Source: Chloromonas sp. AAM2 (Eukaryota > Chlorophyta > Chlorophyceae > Chlamydomonadales > Chlamydomonadaceae). From it: a stretch of 54,207 bases of DNA. The position numbers were made by a program, and so were the translations under genes. The DNA lies in contig QAXH01004685.1 in assembly GCA_004335635.1 (NCBI GenBank), positions 349 to 54,555 of the forward strand, given 5' to 3'. The notes under the pieces were generated by a model. That model saw only the letters and a list, made by a program, of their open reading frames with translations. It was not told the DNA's origin and searched no databases. Each line of letters starts with the position of its first letter. Positions within the stretch are counted from its first letter, which is position 1. This document shows, in pieces, positions 32,401 to 51,900 of this stretch.

Positions 32401-34739
32401 CGAGGCAAAGATGCGCCGCAAGCAGATCCTGTCCTCCATAGGAGAGGATCTATTACTGGCGGGGCAAGACCAGTGAGTCAAGGAATGAGGGGATTACAGT
32501 CGTTTGGATATATCAAGTTGGAGGTCCTAGGCGTTTTGGGCTTGCAGTGGATATTCTGCAGCATTGTGATTGAGCATGCAGCAGGCGATGTTAGGTTTGT
32601 GGGAAGAGTGGTTTTCCATCAGTCAGTTGGTGTTGCTTAAGGGTTAAACAGGTGACCAAGTCGATTTGAACTAGCGGTGTCTTGCTAAATTATTTAACGA
32701 CAACCCTGCTCTCAGTCAAGGACTGCGGGACTTGGTGTGTTTACAGTCGCTTGGGATACGATGTGTCATGAGGTCGTAATGCGGTGTGCTGACAGTGAGC
32801 GGTCTTGTTGACAGCAACTTGAATGTTAGAGATGCAGGAAAGCTATCCATCCATCTGGAAGTTGGGATTGCTGTCGCACAGAGTCACTCTGTTCAAACTA
32901 GCAGTTCAATGACAATCCCTTTGGTTCCTTTTTTTTAGTCACCGATTGCCCTGGCAATTACAATATCGCGTTGCACCCATGCTTTGCAACAACTGTTGCT
33001 GCATGTTAGTAATGGTGAACTGATCCAGCTGTCCGTCCTGTTGGTGATTCTGATAATGATTCATAATTTTGAAAACAGTGTTGGTGGCTCAATATTCAGG
33101 GGATGATGTTGTGCTGCCCTATCAGCATCTGACACTGATGTTGATGTCTTCGCAGACCGTTCCGCTTCCCCGCTGCGTTCACGTTTGTGGTGCGCTCCTT
33201 CACGGTCCTGGACGGCATCGGCAAGTCTCTAGACCCGCGCTTCGACATCAGTGAGATCGCAGCGCCCTACGCTCGGGAACTGCTGCTCGACAGCCAACCA
33301 CAGGTGCAGGGGCAGAGCGTGGGCGTGACACAGGGTTTGCGCTGGGGTCGCTGGGGTTCTGACGTTTGTGTTGGTGCGGTCTTGTCCATCTGACGCACAC
33401 ATGTGTCACTGAATGGGAGCAAAACGCAATGCAAAGCAGAGCAATGTTCAAATACAAACATACAGAGCAGTAAAACGAGGGCCACTCGCGGCAATCCTTT
33501 TATCAGTTCACAACGTCATCGGCCAGTAGGTTCATCCTCACAGAACCAATGCATGCCAATCAATGCTATGCTTGAGCACCCACCAGTATGACTCGAAGCG
33601 CCATCCCCACGCAGCCCATGCATGCCAACCACTGCTCGACCACCACCACCATGTGCCCACAGGTTGCCAAGTTCCAGAAGGCTCTGACCAAGGGTTTCCA
33701 GCAGCAGAACCGCGCCGTGGCCAACCTCTTCAAGGGGCCCAACCAGATAGAAGACGTGGCGCAGACCTTACTCAAGCTCGAGCGGGGCGATCTCAAGCTC
33801 AGAGTCCGGGCGCTTGAGGCGGAACGAGCGCTGAGCAGAGTGCAGGTGTGTGGGTAATGATGAAGCAATGGGATGTCAGTTGATGGTAGTCAAGTGGTAG
33901 AGAAGTCCTGATAACAAGGGGTTGTTTGAAGAACATGAGGTTTGTAAACAGGGAGTGTCGGAAAGGAACAGCATGCAAGGGCAGGGTTTTCAGTCAATGA
34001 TAGTACAGCAGGCATGAGGATGTACAAAGGGAGTGTTAGAAAAGATGGAAAGAGGAGCGGCGACGAATTACAAAATGAAACACTGAATGTTATGTTGTTG
34101 GCATTCAGGGTAAGATTGATGATCAGCACAAACTTCTGGTGCTGACGGTGGCTGCAGGTGTGGCAGCGGGTGATCGGCTCCGCTCTGCTGGCGTCCATGC
34201 TCGTGAATGTGGGCACCGTGCTCAGCGTCAGCGCGATCACAACCGGAGCGTCTGCTTCATTCGTTGGGGCTGCCTTTTTCGGGCTGCAGGTGAGGCTTGG
34301 TTCAAGAGAGAGATTGCTGCTGTTTGCCATTGCAAGTGCGCACCAGGAGGATGCAGGTCATGCCAAGCCGAGCAACAACACCATACCTGTTAGACCTTGA
34401 TAGGGGCTTTCCAAGTGCGCTGCCCGCTTGCCTTGAACCATGCAGTGAGGGGGCTGCCCATTCATGTGTTTCCTCATAGTAAGCCCACGTCTTGTTGTTG
34501 TGAATTCCTTTGCCGTTGAGCCTGTCAATTCAAATGCACGCCAGCGAGTTTGCTCCAGGTTCAAAAGCCAGTGCATCCTCTCGCTGCTATCTCCTGAATG
34601 CTAGAGCCATGAATTGCATGGAATCCAGCGCTGTATGCCAAACGTGTTATGGGATTGCTCGCCATTGCAGATGCTCAAGAACTACTTCAAAGTGGTGCAG
34701 CTCGAAAAGAAGGAGCTGCAGCTTTCTGGGGCTGCTTAA
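26434..34739 (+). CDS. Plastid-type ABC1K (UbiB/ADCK-family) atypical kinase
   Basis: Seventeen exons, all in phase: 26434-26604, 26832-27368, 27791-27886, 28241-28321, 28591-28662, 28946-29101, 29339-29410, 29706-29836, 30261-30358, 30737-30860, 31342-31424, 31761-31909, 32309-32472, 33156-33303, 33663-33845, 34158-34289, 34671-34739; about 821 residues. The N-terminus is Arg/Ser-rich and transit-like, followed by a low-complexity Asn-Gly repeat (about residues 75-112). Family hallmarks are present: KIGQ (K295), the AAAS loop that replaces the P-loop (355-358), VVVK lysine (K375), ADPHPGN (511-517) and DFG (532-534). Two hydrophobic helices near the C-terminus (about 761-799) suggest membrane attachment. 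ABC1K proteins act in plastoglobules and mitochondria in prenyl-lipid and stress metabolism; the layout resembles plastid ABC1K7/ABC1K8 types. Intron 1 needs a GC donor (GAG|GCGAGT), so the first exon is less certain than the rest. Confidence 0.95.
26884..26998 (+). repeat. In-frame Asn-Gly hexanucleotide repeat
   Basis: Repeats of AA(C/T)GGC encode runs such as NGNGNGNGHANGNGNGNG inside exon 2 of the ABC1K gene, between the transit-like region and the kinase-like domain. The low-complexity spacer is probably disordered and variable in length. Confidence 0.9.
27888..28003 (+). repeat. Minisatellite in ABC1K intron 3
   Basis: Imperfect repeats built on GGGTGCATG(A/G) and GAGCGCATG immediately after the exon 3 donor. 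Unit length is about 8-12 bases. No coding role. Confidence 0.75.
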
Positions 34740-35942
34740 GTGTGTGTGCCATGTGTGACTGACAGTGTATTGTTCGCTTGACAACATATTTTGTGTGATT
34801 GGTGCGCTTGCATATTCATGGATCTGGCTTTGGTCTGCAAATGTGGGACCAGACGTTTTTGTGAGTGAGAGCTGTGAGTGTGTGGTATATACACAGGGTG
34901 TCTACTGCATGTGATTGGACGCTATTCCTACACACTAGTAGCAAGGTCTTGTTTATGCGAAAGGTATGAGGTAAACATAGGATTATGGGACTCTGTGATA
35001 TGGAATAGGAGGTCATGCCTATCATGATGACGGCTGACTCTGTTTGATCGGAGACTTGGGCCAGGGACGGAGCCTGGCGGTGTGACTGATGCTGAGAAGT
35101 TTGGAGCCAGGGCTAAATGCTGCGCATTGCTGATGTGCTGTAGGGCTGTCTTTGCAGCCGTGAATGAGAACAAAGCTCGTAAGCTGTAAGATGGGCTCGA
35201 GTTCATCACCTCTCTGCAATGTGTCAGAGGCAACCATCAGTCTCAACACTTTTCTATTTGATTATGCCACCTCTATTGTCACTTCAACGTGGATCTGGAT
35301 CTGAAAAGAGCAGATGGCAGGAAGAGATTACACCAGGTGATCCCCCTGAGCAATAAAAGTGTCCTTGGCAGTATTGGCATTGGTATGCCTGTGCCTTGGT
35401 AATCACAAATCACCTGGTTTGTTCGGTGCGTGTTCAAGGTCTTGGTCACGTGTGGTTCAGTCAGAGTCTACCAGTCTGGACTAGAAGTTCATTCAAGGCA
35501 CAGAAATACCTGAAGATCTGATTTGTCACGAGAATGCCCGTTGCTAAGCTACAACAATGAACATCCCAGGTAGCTCTGGCTACCCTTGAGTTTCTCAGAA
35601 GCCATACCGACACAGTACCCAGCATATCAGCAGACTGCCTGGTCGTGCCTCCATATGCTAAGCACGACGGCAGCACATCCAGCTGGTTCCATGTACCAAG
35701 CCACAGGTCCGTGCGATCAATACAAACAGCTTGCTCTGGCTAGGCCATCAATGTCCACATCATGGCAGAAGAGCAGACCGCAGGACAGACAAACGCCTTG
35801 CCCACACCAGACTAATCAACTAGGCGACATGGCAGCAACATGACATGGATGGCTCTACCATTTCACAGAGAGTGGCAGGCTCTAAAAGTGCACTTTACAT
35901 ATGGGCACTGGAAGTTTGATAAGTTTGACAGGTATCACTCTT
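34740..35942. other. Convergent 3' regions of ABC1K and MCM3
   Basis: The two genes end tail-to-tail here. No further conserved reading frame was recognised. The space is long for two 3' UTRs, so a small non-coding or lineage-specific gene cannot be excluded, but nothing supports one. Confidence 0.5.
35895..35899 (-). terminator. TGTAA polyadenylation signal of MCM3 (candidate)
   Basis: TGTAA on the - strand, 43 bases past the MCM3 stop codon. TGTAA is the common polyadenylation signal of chlorophyte algae, so the placement fits a short 3' UTR. Confidence 0.45.
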
Positions 35943-41652
<5,710 letters not shown>

Positions 41653-42062
41653 GTTGGCGAGGTGTTCTGTTCGCGGCCTTGGTCAAGTTTTGATTGTCAA
41701 GCACCAGCGGCAGGCTGCCCGTCCGTGAGTGTTGAGCAATTTTTTCTCAATGTCTAAGCGTGGTCAAGTGTGCCTGTGCAAGATCATGGCAGTGGATGGC
41801 CCTAGCCACATTTCGCGTTTGAATTTCAAACTGTTTCTCCGTTTCTTTGGCCCCCAAGACCTGCCAGCATGACTGCCAACAACAGAGGTGTGAAGGTGCG
41901 CACAGTCACCACAACAAGACAACTCTCTGAGCCGGAACAAGGAGTTCACATGGTGATCTTGCATGCGCGTCCCTCACCGTGCTGGATTGCTCGTCTTGCC
42001 ACACACGAGACGTGAAGGGTCACCTTGCCAATTTGCTGGTGCGGCCCATCCATGCTTACAAA
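41653..42062. promoter_or_regulatory. MCM3 promoter / HDAC 3' region
   Basis: About 410 bases between the MCM3 start and the deacetylase stop, both genes on the - strand. It must contain the MCM3 promoter and 5' UTR and any deacetylase 3' UTR. No E2F-type site (TTTSSCGC) was found by eye on either strand, although TTTCGCG-like sequence occurs near 41813. Confidence 0.4.
42056..42060 (-). terminator. TGTAA beside the deacetylase stop (candidate)
   Basis: TGTAA on the - strand only two bases after the stop codon. If used as a polyadenylation signal the 3' UTR would be very short; chance occurrence is equally possible. Confidence 0.25.
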
Positions 42063-45350
<3,288 letters not shown>

Positions 45351-45985
45351 CTGTTCATTATCTGATGAATCTCATGATCTCAGGTTCATCAGTGGTTCAG
45401 TGGTCAGTGACTTTATGACAGAGCGAATAGCGCCAATGATTTGCTGTCTGTGTCTCGTCATGACTGTTCTGATCTTACAATATGCATGAACCGTACCTTG
45501 TCGTGTTCTGCAGCATCGCATAGAACGTAGGCAACCCCACTCCTGGCTGAGACACATCGGCCCCAACGCCATGCGTGCTTGCATGCATGCTGTGCTGATG
45601 ACTTCCCTCCGGAGATACTCAAGGACAGCGGGCGCTTCATGCTTAGGCAATCATCAGTGCCGTTTGTATGCATGCCATGCCTGTCATGATCAAATTGTCA
45701 ATCGCTGGCGGTTTTCGTGCTTGCATGAGGGTTTCATCAAAGGACAACTCACGATCGGCACGATCTCGGCTTAGAATTGAACTCCAAACAGCACATTATT
45801 ACAGCTAGCCGTTGAGGTTCATCAAAGCTGGGACGAGACAACAAACATCAACTCGCGTGGAACTGCCTAGGCCTACTCGCGCTTCGGGATAGAAGGCGAT
45901 GCACATGCAGCTACGCATGTATCAGCTGCATGGGCGGAGAGGATTGTCGGGCGATGCACTGTGAGATGTGAAAACACCATCCGAC
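45351..45985. promoter_or_regulatory. Divergent 5' region: missing deacetylase exon(s) and shared promoter
   Basis: Separates the first firm deacetylase exon (-) from the start of the OPR-like gene (+). On the - strand a frame encoding GVAYVLCDAAEHDK, ending at a good donor (GACAAG|gtacgg, about 45496), looks like the first strand of a deacetylase fold, but its phase does not match the next exon. Another frame through the same donor does match. The real first exon is therefore unresolved. The remaining ~300 bases to 45985 probably serve both genes as promoter. Confidence 0.45.
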
Positions 45986-48900
45986 ATGGCGGCTACAGCA
46001 AGCCAGGGCACGCCCAGCCATGCAGCCCACACCCTTTCTGCCCAGCAGCCACATGCATGGCGGCGTGCTGTCACCTGGGTGCAGCAACGGAGGCTACAGG
46101 TGGCCTGCTCGAGCGCGCACACGCCTGCACAGCAAACTGCAGCCCAGGTGCTACACTTGCAGTCCAGGCCTTTGTGGCAGCCTGCCCATCCAGTGCCTGA
46201 GCTCGTGCCGCCTCCAGACCGGTTGGAAACGGACAGCCTGCCTCCATACAATGCTGAGGCACCTAGCCAGTCATGGCCAGTCCCAGCACAATCCACACAG
46301 CAGGCCACCACACAGCAGCAAGCAGAGCCACACCCATCCATAACCACTCGTAACTACCTGCAACCGCCTCCTCAACGGCCCCAGCAGCTGCCAGAACCAC
46401 TGCCAGCCAGAGGGCCAGCCCATGCATGGGCTGGAAGCGGGAATCCCAGCGGCCTCGCGAATGGGCTCAAGACTGAGCCGAGTCCCATGCAAGAGTTGCG
46501 GAGAGGAGCAGAGCACAATGAGCGCGGTGCTGACATGTCGCATGTGGATCAAGGCACACATTGGCAGGGCATGGCACAGACTGGAGCGGCCAGTGGACGC
46601 CTGCCTGCCTCCTGGCAGGGTGAGGGGCCCGAGGAGGAACGGCCAGTGAGCTTGCGTGTGCGCATCGTCATGCACAAGCTAGCGGCCGTTGCTGCAGCGG
46701 GGGACGGGCCCACCACAGCCCTGCGGGAGCTCCTAGGCGGGCACGAGCCGGATGCGGAACGCGTGGCGGCGGCCTTGAGTGGACAGTCACTGGCGGGCCA
46801 TGCAGTGGCTATGGCAGCCTGCGCCCGTGCCGGAGCGGTCCTTCGGGACGGCATCATGCAGGCATGGGGGCAGGTGCTGCTGCCGCTGCTGCTGCAAGAC
46901 GCTGCAATGGGCACGGTGGAGGAACAGGACGGACAGAGGCGACAGCGGCGGGGCCCGAGGTGGGACGCCTCGGCCGCAACAGCAGCAACACCACCGGGGT
47001 TGGCGGGCCTTCCCGCAGACCTTTCGGGGCACATCAGGCAGGCAGCCAGCGACAAGCACATCAACGGAAGCGCTGACGGGTGCTTATCAACAAGGGATAT
47101 CCGTCAGCTGGCTTGCCTCATGTCCATGGCCGTTTCCATGGGTGAGCTGCACGTGCACTGTGGACTGTTGCCCATGTCCGTGCTGATGTTGCGGTTACAG
47201 CGTCACATGTGTCACATGTCTCCACCACAGCTGGTAGGTCTAGCGGAGGCTCTGGCTAATATGGGGTACTTCCCTTACACCGCCCCTGCATATCGTTTAG
47301 GATCCAATCCTTCAGAGTGGGAGGATCTTTGGCGGCAGCACCAGCAACTCCATCAGCAGCAAAACCAGCAACATCAGCAGCACCAGCACCAGCAGCACCA
47401 GCAGCAGCACCAGCAACAACAGCAACAACAGCAACAACAGCAACAACAGCACGAGCAGCAACAACAGCAGCAGCAGCAGGGCTTGGCGACCCAGCACACA
47501 GGGCCGTCCGGGGAAGCGCAACCGGACGTGGCAGACCAGGCCACCCTCATGCATCCAGCACTGCATGTATCGCCTTCATCACTCAACACAGGTGATGTGC
47601 TGGCAGAAACCACGCACCAGCCTCACAGGCTTTGGGACCAGGCAATGCCACCTGGGTTTCAGGAAGGTGGCTGTCAACAGCAGCTGGAACAGCCTCATCA
47701 GCTGGATTGGTTACAGCAGCAGCAGGATCAGCAGCGACAACCACCCCAAGGACAGCAGCTGAAGCAGAAATTACAGGAGCAGCTGAATTCGCAGCACCAT
47801 CACCACCACCACCAGGAACAGCAGCGATCACCCGCAACACATCCCGACCATCAGCCGGGCTCGGAGCACAAGCGACCCCATTCATCATCACCGGCCTTTT
47901 ACACTGCCCGGCAGTCCTGGTCGGCCCCTCCTCCTCCGGCCTGGCTGGCCCAGCCGCCTGTGCCCTGGATGACTCAGCTGCTGACGACTGTGATTGACCG
48001 TTTGGACGAGTTCACTGGCCCCCAGGTGCGTGCAGTGGTGTTCTGTGAGACGCGCGTTCGACGCGTCATTTGCAAACAAAGCACAGGGTGAACGCAAGGC
48101 AACACGTGGTCCTGACAAATCACACACGCACGTACATACACATACATACACAGGCTCGCACATATGCTTCCCATGCTTCCGCTGATGTGTGCCATGCATG
48201 TTCACAGCCTTGTGTAACTCATATTGCCACAGGTGTGCGCTCTGCTCAAGTCCCTAGCGCGCCTGGACCTGCACCCCTGGTCCGCCAATGGGCCGCACCA
48301 GCGGCTGCAGGCACACCTGGCGGCGGCTGTCGCAGCAAGGGTCGACTGGCGGCTGGAGGTCATGGATCTACTGCCCAAGCCACGGCCTGTGGTCGGCCAG
48401 CACACCCAGAAGCAACCGCAACTGGCCAGGGAGCAGCTGCAGCAGGAGCAGGAGCAGGAGCAGCAGGAAGAGCAGCAAGCGACGGAGCAGCAAACACCTC
48501 ATATGCAGAGTTTCGTGGGCGTGCAAGCGAGTCAGCGCCAAGATGATGAACAACCTTCACAGGAGCAGCAGCATGGGCATCAGGGCCAGCAGCAGGCACA
48601 GGCAGAGGGTGCAGCACAGCAACACATAGGGAACGCTGCAGTGGAAGGGGAGTCGGCACAAGCGCGTGTGTACACAGGCTCGAGGCAAGCGATTAGGTGT
48701 TGGTGGCATCCTGCCAGCCTGTGGTCCTGTTCACACACATAAAAACCATCATCATCACCCGAGACAACGGATTTCAAGCCATCTCCATCTCTGATCTCCG
48801 TCTCCAGTGATCAAGGACTAATCTTTGCATGTATTGTCTCTGATCAAGCTGTCTCCAGAAATCAAGGACCAATCTTTGCATGTGTTGTGTTCATCTCTAC

Positions 48901-51900
48901 TCCATCAAATAACACCACGAGGTGTTAAACCTCCTCGTGTTTTCACTAAGTGCTAGCACACATGCTGAATCACCCAGCACAATCAATCCCATGGTAACCC
49001 CACATGCAGGTACCAGCTGTTCCACCCTCACGAGGTTCACATCAGCCTGTGGGCCCTGCTGCAACTGAGCCTGCCCGTCATCAAGGGTTGGCTGCGGCTG
49101 CTGCTGGGCAGTGCGGCACACCAGGCCAGGCACCTGACGCCCAGGTCACTGGTGGCTGTGTTCAGGATCATGGCAGAGTACAGGTAAGCGCTTGCACAAG
49201 ACAGGAGTCAAGTTCTGGCTGGCGTCTTCTCGAAGCGTTCAAACGTGCGTGTCCCAGGGGTAGCATTGAAATCGCCTGGCATAAGATTTGATGAGTGTTA
49301 TTAAGCTACGATGGGACAGGAAGTGCCCTACTCAACTCATGATAGACGGGGTGGAGTTGAAGCGTAGGACAGTCATCATTGGCAACAATACTGCTTTCAT
49401 GCAGGTGCGCCCTCCCACCCGGCAGCCCCGCCCTCGCCCGCCTGTGGTCCGCAGTACATCGCCGCTGGGAACACTTTTCCCCCGCATCCCTCGCCTCGCT
49501 GCTCTGGTACGCACACCATGCCGGCACCACACCCCCACCCTCGCTCCTGCGAGCCTCCATGCGGCTGGCCGCCAAACGGGCACATGCACAGCTACGCTAC
49601 ACAGCCGCCACCTCCCTCTCTACCACCACCACCATTCTCTCTGACCTGGAACCAACGGGTACCAACCCAGATCAGCGGTTTCCAACCGTTTCTGATCACG
49701 TGGCAGTTCCTGCTGGTGGCACTATCAAGGCGTTTCACATCGTGCAGCTGTTGTCTGTCGCAGCAGCAGGGCGACTAGAGCTGCCACCTGCCCAGACGTT
49801 AGCACTGGCTATGGTACTAGGCAGGGGCATGCGCCAACTGTCACCCACGCTGCTATCCATGGGGCTATGGGCCCTGGCAGAGTGCACACCTGGCTTGCTT
49901 ACGCCCTGGTCTGGCAACTACCGTCTCGCACACCCCCACATCAACACACCATCTTTGCAATTTCCTGCCACCATTGCCAGCAATCATAGCCAAAACTCCA
50001 GCACGTGTAAGGCTTCCACCACTCCCACTGCTGCAGTTGTCTCTTCACCCAACAATGCAACGACAGCCCAACAGCCCAGCGCACCCACGCCCAACAGCAC
50101 CAACGCCCAACAGCCCAGCCCAACTCCTGTGACGCTGCATGAAGCTGCAGCGCAGCTGCGGTTAGGCCTGGATGCGTCTTTGCCGGCGCTGTTAGCAGTG
50201 GGCAGTAGTGCTCAGTGTGCTAGAGTGGCATGGGCGCTCCAGCTACTGGGGCTACCACTGCCAGCCACTGGCACTGTCATGCCTCTGCTACTCAGGGCGT
50301 GCACAGCTATCACCACCCACGCTCAAACCGCTATGCTGCCAGGCGATGGGAGTAGGAGTGAGGGTACCAGCACACAGCAGCCATGCAACGACCCCCAGAC
50401 ACGTGCACGCACAACCACCGGGCCGCACAGCAACCTGGTTCAACCCGCTCACACGGGCGGCTTTCGAGATATCACCCCTGCGCCTACGTTGGATGAATCA
50501 TTGTCGGTTTTGCAAGGCCATGTGATCCTATCACGTGCATCATCTGACCAGTTGCAGTCACATGCGGTGTCACATGGGAAACAGCAGCCAGCTCTGGCGC
50601 CTGTATCAGCCTGTGACAACCTGGGTCTGCATGCTAGCAACACGGTGCCCGGTCTCAACGTGTTGAGTGATGGTAATGGCAGCGTTCTGAAGTTGACTCT
50701 GGCACCTGCGGAGATGCTGGGCCCTGATGTGTCGGCAACTGACAGCTTGCGGGGTACAGTCACCACTGCTTGTGGTGGTGGTGGTGGTGGTGGTGGTGAC
50801 GGTGACACCTTCGTTCCCGAGGAGGTTGCTGGTCCTGCTATGGCGGCATTTGACGGCATACAGGGTATACTTGGCACTGGCAGGGCCTACAGCGTTGCTG
50901 CAGTGCAGCCTGGTGCAGACACACACACGGCTCCTAAAGCTGAGGACAGTAGTCAAGAGGAACAGGCAGTGACTGGTGCAACAGCAGCAGCAGCAGCAGC
51001 AGCTGCCAGCACAGCTGTGATTGGACCAGTCGCAGGCTCGGCAGGCTGCCTGTCTCCTGTTGAAGCTGCAATGGTGGTATGCGTGGCAGCTGAGCTTCCC
51101 TTGGGCACCCTTGGAAGCAAGCCATCGGAGACAACCAAGCGTCAGCGCCAACAGCAAACACCAGCTCATGCTGCACTTGGCTGGGATTCCAGGCAAGCAC
51201 AACAACCACTCACAGCAGCTGCTGCCCGTGGCATTGACGCAGGCGTAGCAGATCTGGCTAGTTTGCAGGCTAGGCCGGTTGAAGGTAGTTGGTCGTGGTC
51301 GGCTGGCCGCTTTTGCCCGACTGCAGCCAGACCAGCACCAGCAGCGCAGCTGGCCCAGCAACTGCCAGTCCTGGTCGCCCAGGTGCAGTCAGTTCCAGCT
51401 GAGCAGCTGGCATCAGCACACCCGCTACTGCTGCCGCAGTACATTCGGGCACTGGCCCAGCTGCGGCTGGCAAAGCGGGTGGAGCTGAACTGGTGGCTGG
51501 GAGCGTGCAGCATCATGCATGCACAGGCGCGAGCGGGGCGGCTGCCGGCTGCCGGCCTGACGACGTTGCTCAGTGGGGCAGCACGCGGGACGGGCCGGGC
51601 GGGGGCGCAGGGCGAGGGTGAGGGTGTGTTTGACATGGGCCTGGATGTAGGGCTGCTGGTGGAAGCGCTGGCAAAGCAAATGCAGCCGCACCAGCTGCAC
51701 CGGCTGCGGCTGGCTCAGCGCGAGCAACAGCGCCGTCAGCACCAGCAGCACCAGCAGGAGCACGATGGAAACTCACTGGCTCAGCAACCAGCCGCCACAG
51801 GCCATGCCAGTCATGACACTGGCTCGCTGTCCATCAGCCACAAGGTTGGCCAGCCATGGTGCCTATCAGCAGGGGAACTAGTGGACGTCCTATGTGCATG

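Noticed and set aside
32640..32720. Possible tRNA-like sequence (TTCAAATCG on the - strand) in ABC1K intron 13
   Set aside because: The cloverleaf cannot be completed and the A box is absent.
49288..49644. Short Pro/Arg-rich frame overlapping the start of the 3.3 kb exon
   Set aside because: Alternative frame of the OPR-like coding sequence. Only the frame with LASLLWYAHHAG remains open for 3.3 kb and matches the splice phases.
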